DNA of 64,000 nt from Prevotella sp. tc2-28 (lineage in GTDB: Bacteria; Bacteroidota; Bacteroidia; Bacteroidales; Bacteroidaceae), in NCBI RefSeq assembly GCF_900107705.1, contig NZ_FNRE01000002.1, positions 1 through 64,000 of the forward strand, read 5' to 3'. A program made the position numbers and the translations under genes. The notes beneath the pieces are model-generated. The model searched no databases. It was not told the origin of the DNA and saw only the letters and a list, made by a program, of their open reading frames with translations. Shown in pieces: positions 26,564 through 35,125 of this stretch. Numbering within the stretch: the first letter of the stretch is position 1; every line of letters starts with the position of its first letter.

Positions 26564-27718
26564 CTAAAAACGGAAACCGATAGATGTGTTGATGAACCAG
26601 TCGTTCAGGTATCCGTGGCTGGAGCTGTGATGGTAGCGGATGTTGTTGAATTGCCCGTAGGCACAGAAGTAAATGCGCTCGAAGTTGTAGGTCAGTGACG
26701 TGCGGGCATCGAAACCGATACTCAGTCCGCTGTTGTAGGTCTCTTCACCTTCAGGAGCTATCCGTATATGCTCGTAGTACCACTTATCCCACTCGTCGTT
26801 GGAAACCGTGGGGTCGTGGGTGATGGGGTCGTTATACAGTTCCAGCATATTCGTTGAATAGTTGTAAGCCCTGAGCTTGTTGACAAAGGTAAGCATGGGC
26901 ATCGCCATGATGTTGACGAGCAAGCCGCGCACGGGTACCCAGTTGTAGGCATAGCCGACACCTAAGCTGCCCTGCCACATCTTGACCTTGCCCAGATTGC
27001 CCATCAGGAAGATGAGGTCGCCATTAGACTGCGAGGCATAGTCGATGCGGGTGTAGTTGTACATAAATCCCGCCATCAGCGAACCTGCCGAGCGCTTCTG
27101 GATGGCCGACTGGTCGTAGGCTGCCGAGTAGGAGAACCGTTTGCCGTTGAAGAGATAGTAGCCGTCGGCCATGAAGGTCTTTACGCTGATGGGGTCTGTG
27201 AGCGTGATGTTGTTCCAGGAGTCCATCTCCGCCTCGGTGAGCAACTGACTGTTGATGTTGAAATCCGGGTTGCTGTTCTCGAAAGAGTGGATGCGCACGT
27301 TGATGCCGTAAGAGCCTCCCGTGGCACCGAAAGTCAGATTGCTACCTTTGTCGCCGGCAACGTTCACCGTATAGCCCAGACCGTAGCCCCGATAGCCTAC
27401 CCACACACCAAGATACTGCGAGGGTGTCGTCTTCAGGTAGGGCTTGGCGCTATACATCTGACCTTCCAGGTAACCCTCTGAATGCATACTCACGATGGTT
27501 TGGTTGATGTTGCCTCTCAAGATGATTTGCCACGGCCTCGTCGGTGCATCAATATAGCGTCTGTCAACACCCTTGACTGCCATCGAGTCCAGTTTAGTTC
27601 CCAATTTCTTGACGAAACCCTTCAGTCCTCCTTGCGCCATCACAGGCATGCTGATACAGGTACCAATGACAAGTGTAATGAGGGCTAGCGTTCGTTTGAT
27701 AAACTTTGTTTTCTTCAT
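26564..27718 (-). CDS. DUF4421-family outer-membrane-like protein
   Basis: The protein is 384 residues from the ATG at 27718, which opens a clear signal peptide (KRTLALITLVIGTCISMPVMAQ). The remainder is beta-rich with alternating aromatic residues and ends in SIGFRF, a terminal-Phe ending typical of outer-membrane beta-barrels. DUF4421 has no known function. It lies 5 bases upstream of the polymerase gene on the same strand, but has its own promoter. Confidence 0.8.
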   Translation of the reverse strand: MKKTKFIKRTLALITLVIGTCISMPVMAQGGLKGFVKKLGTKLDSMAVKGVDRRYIDAPTRPWQIILRGNINQTIVSMHSEGYLEGQMYSAKPYLKTTPSQYLGVWVGYRGYGLGYTVNVAGDKGSNLTFGATGGSYGINVRIHSFENSNPDFNINSQLLTEAEMDSWNNITLTDPISVKTFMADGYYLFNGKRFSYSAAYDQSAIQKRSAGSLMAGFMYNYTRIDYASQSNGDLIFLMGNLGKVKMWQGSLGVGYAYNWVPVRGLLVNIMAMPMLTFVNKLRAYNYSTNMLELYNDPITHDPTVSNDEWDKWYYEHIRIAPEGEETYNSGLSIGFDARTSLTYNFERIYFCAYGQFNNIRYHHSSSHGYLNDWFINTSIGFRF

Positions 27719-27750
27719 TTTAAGTGGGGTGTGTACCGCCTTTTTGCCTG

Positions 27751-27758
27751 CAAAGATA
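27751..27758 (-). promoter_or_regulatory. -7 promoter element of the DUF4421 gene
   Basis: On the minus strand TATCTTTG spans 27758-27751, 33 bases before the start at 27718. It supports the shorter start codon. Confidence 0.6.
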
Positions 27759-27892
27759 GTAATTTTTTTAAATAATAGCATATCTATGATTCAAAAAAAA
27801 ACTTTTGTTAAAAATAGGCACGTTGATAATGAATTTAACATGTTATTTGCTAAATTTGCAACAAAATCTGTCAAACTACACAAATACACATT

Positions 27893-27994
27893 ATGAGAGT
27901 ATTATTATTAAACGGCAGTGCCAACAAGAATGGCAACACGTTCGCGGCACTATCGGAGATAGCCCGTCAATTGGAGAAGAGTGGCAGGGCATGA
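27893..27994 (+). pseudogene. 5' remnant of an NADPH-dependent FMN reductase gene
   Basis: A promoter-like TAAATTTG (27851-27858) is followed by an ATG at 27893 and 33 codons (MRVLLLNGSANKNGNTFAAL, then SEIARQLEKSG). These match the flavin-binding N-terminus of flavodoxin-like FMN reductases, ending at a TGA at 27992. The other 150 or so residues are absent. A complete relative starts 27 bases downstream at 28021, so the remnant may be left from replacement or deletion between paralogues. Confidence 0.7.
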
Positions 27995-28020
27995 ACTTTA
28001 TCAGATGAATCAGAGACTGT

Positions 28021-28557
28021 ATGAAAAAGGTAATTGTTATTTCTACGAGCCTTAGACGGGGCTCAAACAGCGACATGCTCGCCGACCAGTTTGTGGAAGG
28101 TGCCAAAGCAGCAGGAAACGAAGTGGAGAAGATTTCTCTCGATGGCAAGAACATTCAGTTCTGCAAGGGTTGTCTGGGTTGCCAGAAACTTGGGCACTGT
28201 GTCATTAATGACGATGTTAACGACATCATGGTCAAGGTGTTGAAGGCTGATGTTATCTGCTGGGCAACACCTATCTATTACTATGAGATGAGCGGGCAGA
28301 TGAAAACCCTCATAGACCGCATGAATGCGATGTACGAGCAGGATTATGCGTTTCGTGACGTCTATCTGCTGACGACGGCTGCAGAGGATGAAGCTGAGAC
28401 CCCCAAACGTGCAGAGACAGGACTGACTGGCTGGATAGACTGTTATCCAAAGAGTCGTCTGGCCGGTACGCTCTTCTGCGGCGGCGTGAACGAAGCCCGT
28501 GAGATTGAAGGCAATCCCAAATTGCAAGAGGCTTACGAACTTGGCAAGCGTGTGTGA
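28021..28557 (+). CDS. Flavodoxin-family NAD(P)H-dependent oxidoreductase
   Basis: The 178-residue protein has the N-terminal phosphate-binding loop STSLRRGSNSDMLA and the paired cysteines CKGCLGC. ATPIYYYEMSGQMKTLIDR, which contacts the flavin in this family (iron-sulfur flavoprotein-like FMN reductases), follows. It probably reduces quinones or other small acceptors. An aldo/keto reductase gene follows after 7 bases, suggesting co-transcription. Confidence 0.87.
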   Translation: MKKVIVISTSLRRGSNSDMLADQFVEGAKAAGNEVEKISLDGKNIQFCKGCLGCQKLGHCVINDDVNDIMVKVLKADVICWATPIYYYEMSGQMKTLIDRMNAMYEQDYAFRDVYLLTTAAEDEAETPKRAETGLTGWIDCYPKSRLAGTLFCGGVNEAREIEGNPKLQEAYELGKRV

Positions 28558-28564
28558 GGAGGAT

Positions 28565-29437
28565 ATGGAATATAAGACGTTAAATAACGGCCTGAAGATG
28601 CCGATGGTCGGGCTTGGGGTCTATAATATCTCCGATGGGGAAACCCAGCGAGTAGTGGAAAATGCCGTGTCGGTAGGCTATAGGAGTATCGACACTGCTG
28701 CTATGTACTACAACGAGAAAGGCGTTGGTGATGCAGTTCGGGCATGTGGAGTTCCCCGTGAAGAACTGTTCATCACTACCAAGATATGCGATTCCTGCTA
28801 TACGAAGGAGGAAACCTTGCGTACAGTTGACCATTCCATGAAACGCCTGGGGCTTGACTATGTGGATTTGATGCTGATTCATTGGCCCGTAGGCAATCCT
28901 ACCGTCATGTGGCATACGCTCGAAGAACTCTATGAGCAAGGCGTGTTCAAAGCCATTGGTGTGTCAAACTTCTATCCCAATACGTTCCCCAAGATTGTAA
29001 ATGATGCAAAGGTGAAGCCTGTTGTGAACCAATGCGAGACCCATGTGCTCTATCAGCAAAGGAAGATGCTGGAATACCTGAAGCCGTACAACACGGCATT
29101 GGAAGCATGGAGTCCGCTGGCAGAGGGGAAGCACGGCATCTTCAGGAACAAGACGCTGACGAATATCGGCGAGAAATACGGCAAGACATCTGCACAGGTG
29201 GCCTTGAAGTTCCTGATTCAGAACGGCATTGTCATTATCCCAAAGACAACCCACAAGGAAAGGATGATTGAGAAAGTCCAATCGTGAGCACGAATTGGAG
29301 TATGTGACAATCTCTTTGACTTCAACCTGACAGATGATGACCTCCAAGAGATCCGTTTGCTTGACACTGGCAGGAATGTCACGGGATGGCCGTCGGATGC
29401 GCTGAAGTATGAAGTTCAGAATGCGAATGAAATATAA
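28565..29437 (+). pseudogene. Aldo/keto reductase interrupted by an in-frame TGA
   Basis: From the ATG at 28565 the first 240 residues form an aldo/keto reductase: NGLKMPMVGLGVYN, SVGYRSIDTAAMY with the catalytic Asp/Tyr, LMLIHWPVG with the active-site His, and KFLIQNGIVIIPKTTHKERM. At 29285 there is a TGA. After six more codons the same frame continues with the family C-terminus (NLFDFNLTDDDLQEIRLLD, then VTGWPSDALKYE) to a TAA at 29435. The stop sits in a short insert not expected in the family. It may be a recent nonsense mutation, or the protein may work without its last 40-50 residues. Confidence 0.8.
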
Positions 29438-29468
29438 ACAGATAAATCGGAATTTAAAAAGGAACGTA

Positions 29469-30110
29469 ATGAATCATTTGTTATCATTATTTTTAATAGT
29501 AGTTATTTCATGTTTTCTTAAAGTTTCACCCATTCAAGGGAAAAATGTGCTATCATATGATGTCGATACCGATACAATTTTGACAAAACAAGATAGTCTT
29601 GCTTTAATTGTACTGGAGATTGTATCTTTAGACCAAGGAATACGTGACCCTTTTCTTCAAGAAGAAAAAAAAGAAAGAATGCCATCAAATGTTGAGCATG
29701 CAATAGATACACTTTGTTTTAATAAGGCTGTTGATTTCATTCGAAAGTACGGATGGCCGACAAAAGAATTATTAGGAAGATTCTGGAATTATAAATATAT
29801 TGGATGCAGTTTTACACCTATTATGCTACATGCTTGTCATAGGATGAAAGAGAAAGACGTACACGACCTTCTAGTAAATGAGGTGAAGAAAGGGAGATTA
29901 TCTGCCGTGGCTTGCGCCTATTTCTTCGATAAATATTGGGTTATATATCAGAAAAAATCAATGTATAACAGCCCATTCAAACAATGGCTTCCTCAAAAAG
30001 GGGTATTAAAAGAAGATAAAACAGAGTCAGATATCCTGATGAAAGAAATTGGATTGTCCCCTGTTCCAGATATAGAACTTATCGAAAATCCATCCATTAT
30101 AGGTCACTAA
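29469..30110 (+). CDS. Exported protein resembling DUF6624
   Basis: The protein is 213 residues from the ATG at 29469, chosen because it opens the signal peptide (NHLLSLFLIVVISCFL). DQGIRDPF, KYGWPTKELLG, a His-containing segment and KKGRLSAVACAYFFDKYWV recall the DUF6624 layout. The match is from memory and distant. The gene is clearly more AT-rich than its neighbours, which suggests transfer. Confidence 0.5.
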   Translation: MNHLLSLFLIVVISCFLKVSPIQGKNVLSYDVDTDTILTKQDSLALIVLEIVSLDQGIRDPFLQEEKKERMPSNVEHAIDTLCFNKAVDFIRKYGWPTKELLGRFWNYKYIGCSFTPIMLHACHRMKEKDVHDLLVNEVKKGRLSAVACAYFFDKYWVIYQKKSMYNSPFKQWLPQKGVLKEDKTESDILMKEIGLSPVPDIELIENPSIIGH

Positions 30111-30130
30111 ATTCCAATTTATCAAATCAC

Positions 30131-30481
30131 ATGAACATAGAAGACTATCGTGAGTATTGCCTGTCATTAAGCACAGATATTGAAGAGAAACTACCGTTCC
30201 AAAAGTTTAAGAGTGGCGAAGGAGTGTTGGTGTTCTACGTCATGGGCCACATGTTCTCTTTTTTCGATTGCAATGATTTCTCCGTTATCTCGCTGAAATG
30301 CCAGCCAGAACGCATTGAAGATCTTAAGGCACAGTATGAGTGTATCGGGAACCCGTACAACGAATCACCCAAACACTGGATAGGCATTAATCCAACGACA
30401 GCCCCTGATGATCTGCTGAAGGAACTGACTCGAAACTCATACAAGGTAGTCAAGGCGAAATATACGAAAAAAAAGATATGA
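30131..30481 (+). CDS. MmcQ/YjbR-family protein
   Basis: A 116-residue protein of the double-wing MmcQ/YjbR fold: ELPFxK-like PFQKFKSGEGVLVFYVMGHM near the N-terminus, and the conserved HWIGINP with the following ELTRNSYKVVKAKYTKK. Such proteins are thought to bind DNA, but the role is unclear. Its stop overlaps the start of the next gene by 4 bases. Confidence 0.82.
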   Translation: MNIEDYREYCLSLSTDIEEKLPFQKFKSGEGVLVFYVMGHMFSFFDCNDFSVISLKCQPERIEDLKAQYECIGNPYNESPKHWIGINPTTAPDDLLKELTRNSYKVVKAKYTKKKI

Positions 30482-31215
30482 AACTGTTATTCTCCTTTTT
30501 ATTGACTGTGGCCAGTCTTTCAGCTTTTGCACAGCAAACAATTAAAATTTCAGGCAGAGTCACCGATTTCAATGACAAGCCTATCAGTAATTGTACTGTC
30601 ATGCTCATGGATGGGCGCTTTAATGCAATTGACAGTGTAGTAACCGACAGCGTTGGATTCTATCTGATGAACGGAATTAAGCCAGGAAAATACATGGCTC
30701 TTACTGCTATCAAATGGGATGAGTATGTAAGATTCAGTAAACTTCCTGAACAAGATCGACGACTGGAATTCTGGGCTTGGAATATCATTGCCGACAAGGA
30801 CTTGATTATCAATCCTCGCTACCATAGGCTTGAACTGTATGGCACGACAGTTTTCTGCCCTACAGGAACTAATGCTCTGATGGTTTATACCCGCCCGATG
30901 AGTGCTACAGAGGCTATGAAATACGATGAGAAACTCTACCGAGATAATAACAATGGAGTAATAGACTATTCTGTGAAACTCGAAGATTTTCAGGTTCAAG
31001 CATTCATCGATGACAGAGAGGTTAAGATTCGCCATATCGCAAATACGACAGAACAATATGGCAATCAGAAAATGGGTGCATTCATTTTGATGCTGGACTA
31101 TAATGTTCGTCACGATGACAGAACCGTTCACAAAATCCGCATAACTGCAGAAAATGTTAAATACCACGAGAAGGGCGAGAATATCTGCTTCTTTCAAAAT
31201 TCTGATTGCCGATAG
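30478..31215 (+). CDS. Exported protein with carboxypeptidase-like regulatory domain
   Basis: The 245-residue protein has a signal peptide (1-18, ending SAFAQ). A beta-sandwich of the carboxypeptidase-D regulatory/CNA-B type follows (about 22-85: ISGRVTDFNDKPISNCTVML, then GFYLMNGIKPGKYMALTA). The remaining 150 residues are not recognised. No TonB-dependent receptor plug follows, so it is not a SusC protein. It is likely periplasmic or outer-membrane associated. Confidence 0.65.
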   Translation: MKLLFSFLLTVASLSAFAQQTIKISGRVTDFNDKPISNCTVMLMDGRFNAIDSVVTDSVGFYLMNGIKPGKYMALTAIKWDEYVRFSKLPEQDRRLEFWAWNIIADKDLIINPRYHRLELYGTTVFCPTGTNALMVYTRPMSATEAMKYDEKLYRDNNNGVIDYSVKLEDFQVQAFIDDREVKIRHIANTTEQYGNQKMGAFILMLDYNVRHDDRTVHKIRITAENVKYHEKGENICFFQNSDCR

Positions 31216-31342
31216 CTGACAGGGCCTCTGACTCAAAAACTCGTAGCATGAAACTGAAGAAGTGTAAAATTAAATATTATTGCAACTTTTCATGCCGTTA
31301 TTACGTCTAACAGATAGAAACTTTTAAAAGGAAGTAATATCA

Positions 31343-31711
31343 ATGAAGACGTTAGGAAACATCATCTGGATCGTATTCGGAGGGTTGCATATTGCCTTGG
31401 AGTACTTCATCGCCGGACTGATACTGATGATCACCATCATCGGCATCCCCTTCGGCTTGCAGAGTCTGAAACTGGGTATGCTGGCCATCTGGCCATTCGG
31501 TACGAAAGTGAAATGGCGGGAGTCGCAACCTGGCTGTCTGAGCATCTTCATGAATGTGCTGTGGTTCTTCGTTGGCGGCATCTGGATATGGCTTACCCAC
31601 ATCTTCTACGGTCTCATATTCTGTATTACCATCATCGGCATCCCATTCGGAAAGATGCACTTCAGACTTGCAAAGCTGGCTCTTTCACCTTTTGGGAAAG
31701 AGGTTGTATAG
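31343..31711 (+). CDS. YccF-domain inner-membrane protein
   Basis: The 122-residue protein is built of two similar halves, each with a hydrophobic segment and the motif IIGIPFG. It matches the YccF domain layout (NIIWIVFGG near the start, WPFGTKV and SPFGKEV at the ends of the halves). Function is unknown. The next gene begins 3 bases downstream. Confidence 0.87.
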   Translation: MKTLGNIIWIVFGGLHIALEYFIAGLILMITIIGIPFGLQSLKLGMLAIWPFGTKVKWRESQPGCLSIFMNVLWFFVGGIWIWLTHIFYGLIFCITIIGIPFGKMHFRLAKLALSPFGKEVV

Positions 31712-31714
31712 CCC

Positions 31715-32206
31715 GTGAACAAGGACGAGAAACGTGAACTGCAGCGTAAACGTCTGATGGACAACAAAGCCTATCAGACGATGAGTGGTCTGACGCGCTA
31801 CATGGATCGCTACTATCTGGATGCACTCATTGGCATCATCCCTGGCTGGGGCGATGCCATTACGTTACTCTGTGTCGTGCCGTTCGTGTATTTCTCGTCG
31901 AGAGTCATCAAGAGCATACCTTTGACGCTGGCCGTCCTCAATAATGCCCTGCGTGATGTGCTCTTGGGCATGATTCCCTTCTTCGTCGGTGACGTTATCG
32001 ACATCTTCCATCGTGCCAATACAAAGAATATGGCAATGATTCAGGGCTTTGTTGACGGTGATGAAACCGTCATCAAGCAAGTGAACCAACGAGCCTGGCA
32101 GTCAGCCATCGTCCTCATTGTCCTACTATTGCTCATAGCCTTGATGATATGGGCACTCATCAGCTTTGGCAGCTACCTGTATTCATTGGTAGCATCCATC
32201 TTCTGA
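31715..32206 (+). CDS. DUF4112-family membrane protein
   Basis: The 163-residue product starts at GTG (31715); a later ATG at 31757 is an alternative. It contains LDALIGIIPGWGDAITLL, LGMIPFFVGDVIDIF with the following RANTKNMAMI, and three hydrophobic segments, as in DUF4112. Function is unknown. Close spacing to the YccF gene indicates an operon. Confidence 0.85.
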   Translation: MNKDEKRELQRKRLMDNKAYQTMSGLTRYMDRYYLDALIGIIPGWGDAITLLCVVPFVYFSSRVIKSIPLTLAVLNNALRDVLLGMIPFFVGDVIDIFHRANTKNMAMIQGFVDGDETVIKQVNQRAWQSAIVLIVLLLLIALMIWALISFGSYLYSLVASIF

Positions 32207-32289
32207 ACTGTCAATGTTTAACCAAGTATAATAAATTGTCAGTATAGTTTAAGCAAGTTTAAATTCCGTGCCATCCTGACTTATTCCGA

Positions 32290-32325
32290 GTGCCATATTG
32301 ACAATCGGCACGAAAGTTGTACTAT
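32290..32325 (+). promoter_or_regulatory. Unusual sigma70-like promoter with overlapping palindrome upstream of hsp20
   Basis: TTGACA (32298-32303), 16 bases, then TACTAT (32320-32325) looks like a classical -35/-10 pair. TATGTTTG at 32323-32330 also fits the phylum -7 element. The -35 is covered by a nested inverted repeat: GTGCC (32290-32294) with GGCAC (32307-32311), and inside it ATTG (32297-32300) with CAAT (32302-32305). This is a good candidate operator for heat-shock control. Confidence 0.5.
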
Positions 32326-32366
32326 GTTTGGTGAAAGCCGAAGCAAACAAGCCGAGGTGATCAAGG

Positions 32367-32394
32367 CTGCGAAAGCAGACTCGACCGAAAGGTC
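32367..32394 (+). promoter_or_regulatory. Two GAAA-tetraloop hairpins in the hsp20 leader
   Basis: CTGC-GAAA-GCAG (32367-32378) and GACC-GAAA-GGTC (32383-32394) are consecutive 4-base stems with GNRA loops in the 5' leader, ahead of the ribosome-binding site. They could stabilise the mRNA or belong to a temperature-responsive fold. Confidence 0.45.
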
Positions 32395-32426
32395 AAAAAC
32401 AAATAAGTTAAACTAAAAGTATAATT

Positions 32427-32432
32427 AGGAGG
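32427..32432 (+). promoter_or_regulatory. Strong Shine-Dalgarno site of hsp20
   Basis: AGGAGG lies 8 bases before the ATG at 32441. Perfect sites of this kind are uncommon in Bacteroidota, and it fixes the start codon. Confidence 0.75.
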
Positions 32433-32440
32433 TATTGATT

Positions 32441-32866
32441 ATGTTGAACGGATTAATGAAAAGCAACAGTTGGTTCCCAACAATGTTTGATGATTTCTTT
32501 AACACTGATTTCATGCCTCGTGCCAACAGTACAGCACCCGCAGTCAATGTCAAGGAGAGTGAGAAGGCCTACACGATGGAACTTGCAGCTCCAGGCATCA
32601 AGAAAGAATATTGCCGTGTAAGCATCAACGACGAGGGCAACCTCACCATCGCCATTGAGAACAAACAGGAACACAAGCATGAGGACAAGCACCATCACTA
32701 TCTGCGCCGTGAGTTCAGCTACTCTAACTACGAGCAGAACTACGTGCTGCCAGACGATGTGGTGAAAGACAAGATTTCTGCCAAGGTTGAGGACGGCATC
32801 CTGACCATCACCATGCCGAAGACCGAACCGAAGGAGAAAGTCACCAAGGCCATCGAGGTCTCGTAA
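32441..32866 (+). CDS. Small heat-shock protein (Hsp20/alpha-crystallin family)
   Basis: An ATP-independent holdase that keeps unfolding proteins soluble. The 141-residue protein starts at the ATG after AGGAGG. It has the alpha-crystallin domain (about 30-125): APAVNVKESEKAYTMELAAPG, REFSYSNYEQNYVLPDDV, and the signature AKVEDGILTITMPK with a short C-terminal tail. A terminator follows. It has its own elaborate promoter region, consistent with stress induction. Confidence 0.95.
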   Translation: MLNGLMKSNSWFPTMFDDFFNTDFMPRANSTAPAVNVKESEKAYTMELAAPGIKKEYCRVSINDEGNLTIAIENKQEHKHEDKHHHYLRREFSYSNYEQNYVLPDDVVKDKISAKVEDGILTITMPKTEPKEKVTKAIEVS

Positions 32867-32896
32867 GGATTACAATTTCTGATTAGTCATATAGAG

Positions 32897-32930
32897 GGAG
32901 CAGCATCCGAGGGAAGGTGCTGCTCCTTTT
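32897..32930 (+). terminator. Rho-independent terminator after hsp20
   Basis: GGAGCAGCA (32897-32905) pairs perfectly with TGCTGCTCC (32918-32926), followed by TTTT. Confidence 0.8.
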
Positions 32931-32935
32931 AGGTA

Positions 32936-32955
32936 GATCAGGGGATTCCCTGATC
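32936..32955. repeat. Perfect 8-base hairpin with tetraloop
   Basis: GATCAGGG and CCCTGATC flank GATT. It lies between two terminators and has no T run. Confidence 0.6.
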
Positions 32956-32970
32956 CATGAAATCAACAAA

Positions 32971-33008
32971 AATCACGGCTCAGGGCATGGGTCGTGATTC
33001 TTTTTTTT
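32971..33008 (+). terminator. Second terminator downstream of hsp20
   Basis: AATCACG (32971-32977) pairs with CGTGATT (32993-32999), followed by C and eight T. It insulates the following lipoprotein gene. Confidence 0.75.
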
Positions 33009-33040
33009 GAAGAAAATGCTGACTTTTTGGAAAAAGTGTG

Positions 33041-33048
33041 TATCTTTG
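33041..33048 (+). promoter_or_regulatory. -7 promoter element of the 662-aa lipoprotein gene
   Basis: TATCTTTG at 33041-33048; the start codon is at 33108, giving a leader of about 55 bases. A consensus-spaced TTTG was not found. Confidence 0.55.
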
Positions 33049-33107
33049 CACCAACAAGTAGAAATCACAAACTAAAATAATGTATTAACCCAATATTATT
33101 TCAATTT

Positions 33108-35096
33108 ATGAAACAAAAACTATTTGCATTCTTTGCAATCGCGGCTCTCCTGCTGGGCATGAGCGCCTGCACCAACGACGACAATCCATCATCAGGAGAG
33201 GATGGCAAGTCCGTAATCCCCGCCCAGCTGAAGCAGGGCATCTGGACGGAGTACGACGAAGCGCTTTTAACCTCAGGCAAGTACACCGAAGAAGAGCTGG
33301 CCGAGATGCCAGCTGTCGGCATGCAGATTGACGGCGACAAGGCTTACTTCTTCACCTATACAGCTGATGACGCCAGCGAACCCGTCGAAGGAAAGATCAG
33401 CTACAATAAGAGCACGGGCGAAGGCACCATCACCTTCCCCACCATCAAGGACAATCCGCTCTCAGGCCAGAAGGTCAACTTCACCGCAACCTCCGAGGAT
33501 ATCATGCAGTTCGAGCTGACCTACGAAGGCCAGAAGACGACCGCCACCTTCGCATGGCTCTGCGAAAACCTCGACAACTGGAGCTCGGATATCACAGATG
33601 CCGACTGGAAGGAGCTGATGGCCTACTATGAGCTCATAGCAGAAGATGCAGGCCCCGACGCAAGCATCGACTGGAGCAAATCGGTAGAAATAGAAGTGAC
33701 AGATGATGAGGGTAATCCGGTTAAAGTCAAGGTGGATGACCTGGACAAGCCATTGGTGTGGGAAGAAGACGCTGTGGAACCGGCCAAGACCAGGGCTATC
33801 GGCGTAGGCACAGTTATCAGCGTAGGCTTTAAACTTCTGGGCGCCCTCTTTAAGGATGACAGTTCAGAGAAGAAACTTGATGCCATCACTGGGAAAGTCG
33901 ACAAGGTATTACAGGGGCAGCAGGAGATGTTGAATAAGCTCAACCAGGTGAACAATCGCCTCACCGCCATCGCTAAACAGATGCAAAAGCAAGCGACGAT
34001 TGACATCATTAACGAGCGAAACAAAACATACTATAATCCGCTGAAGGTGCGGAACAGATCCTACTTCGACGATGCCTACGAACTCTATACAACCAAAAAG
34101 AACGAACTGAGCCAAGAGGATAAGAAAAATTTAGGTAATTATGCCAGGAAATGGGTGGGTAGCAACAATGAGTATATCAATCTGACTTGGGAGTACATGG
34201 AATACCTCACCAGCGTGCAGCATTCCACTTACGGCACGGGCATAGACAAGATCTACGACGGAATAATCTACGACAAGTATCCCTGGGAGCACATGGGTAC
34301 AGGCGACCGCAAAAGCTATAGAGGTAACGACTTGTTAATGATTACCAAGTGTCTCTTCATGATCTGCCTCTACTCCACCTATTGTGATCTGGATGACATA
34401 GATAAGAACGCGCTCTACAAAAACTACAATGAATACAGACCCCAGCTCGAGAAGTTCTGCGAGTTTACGGTCGCTAACCCCGATGAGTTCCGCGTCTGCC
34501 AGATTCCAGGTGCCCACTTCGTGATGCACAAGGAGTTGCAGAAGTATAACTATTCTAAAGAGGTTCCTTGGGGGACATTTAGAGGTGGTGATGATCCTTA
34601 TTACCCGGAGTGGCATGAGGCTGGTAAAATCAAGATAGATAATTACAAACAAGTGAAGGATAAGTTGATTCGCGATACCGAGGCTGAAGCGATCTTCAAG
34701 TATTATCAATCTTATTACTATCCTAATGAAAGGAAGGTCTGGTGGATGAAAATGCTGGTAGAAGGTACAAAAGTAAAAGACATAGAGGATAATGACATCG
34801 AGATGGCAGGCGGTGCTGTCTATGCCAAGGCACCGGCTGGTGGTTCGGATAATAAGCCAACCCTGCTGTTGTCAACGGTTAATCCTAGTTTCAAATTTGG
34901 AACAGATAATGTAATGGGAACTGTCGATTTTACTCCTGTGATGCAGGATTATGGTGGTGCTATGGTAATAAATATGGGAATCATAGGTGGTGGTTACATG
35001 GGAGTTGGTTCAACAAGAAACAAGTGGGACCAAAATGGGACTGCCTATAACTCCAATATTGAGTATTACGCAGCTATAGTTGAGAATCGCTACTAA
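33108..35096 (+). CDS. Large lipoprotein of unknown function with hydrophobic helix and coiled coil
   Basis: The 662-residue protein has a signal peptide and lipobox (MSAC, Cys21). Residues 40-180 are acidic and beta-like. A glycine-rich hydrophobic segment at about 229-248 (GVGTVISVGFKLLGALF) is followed by a coiled coil (about 255-310, DAITGKVDKVLQGQQEMLNK). A Tyr/Trp-rich helical region (about 310-560) and a Gly-rich beta C-terminus follow. Hydrophobic helix plus coiled coil is the layout of helical pore-forming toxins, but this is only a shape resemblance. I do not recognise the family. It has its own promoter and a hairpin downstream. Confidence 0.6.
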   Translation: MKQKLFAFFAIAALLLGMSACTNDDNPSSGEDGKSVIPAQLKQGIWTEYDEALLTSGKYTEEELAEMPAVGMQIDGDKAYFFTYTADDASEPVEGKISYNKSTGEGTITFPTIKDNPLSGQKVNFTATSEDIMQFELTYEGQKTTATFAWLCENLDNWSSDITDADWKELMAYYELIAEDAGPDASIDWSKSVEIEVTDDEGNPVKVKVDDLDKPLVWEEDAVEPAKTRAIGVGTVISVGFKLLGALFKDDSSEKKLDAITGKVDKVLQGQQEMLNKLNQVNNRLTAIAKQMQKQATIDIINERNKTYYNPLKVRNRSYFDDAYELYTTKKNELSQEDKKNLGNYARKWVGSNNEYINLTWEYMEYLTSVQHSTYGTGIDKIYDGIIYDKYPWEHMGTGDRKSYRGNDLLMITKCLFMICLYSTYCDLDDIDKNALYKNYNEYRPQLEKFCEFTVANPDEFRVCQIPGAHFVMHKELQKYNYSKEVPWGTFRGGDDPYYPEWHEAGKIKIDNYKQVKDKLIRDTEAEAIFKYYQSYYYPNERKVWWMKMLVEGTKVKDIEDNDIEMAGGAVYAKAPAGGSDNKPTLLLSTVNPSFKFGTDNVMGTVDFTPVMQDYGGAMVINMGIIGGGYMGVGSTRNKWDQNGTAYNSNIEYYAAIVENRY

Positions 35097-35125
35097 GTCG
35101 CTCCCTGCATTCATAACATTCAAAA

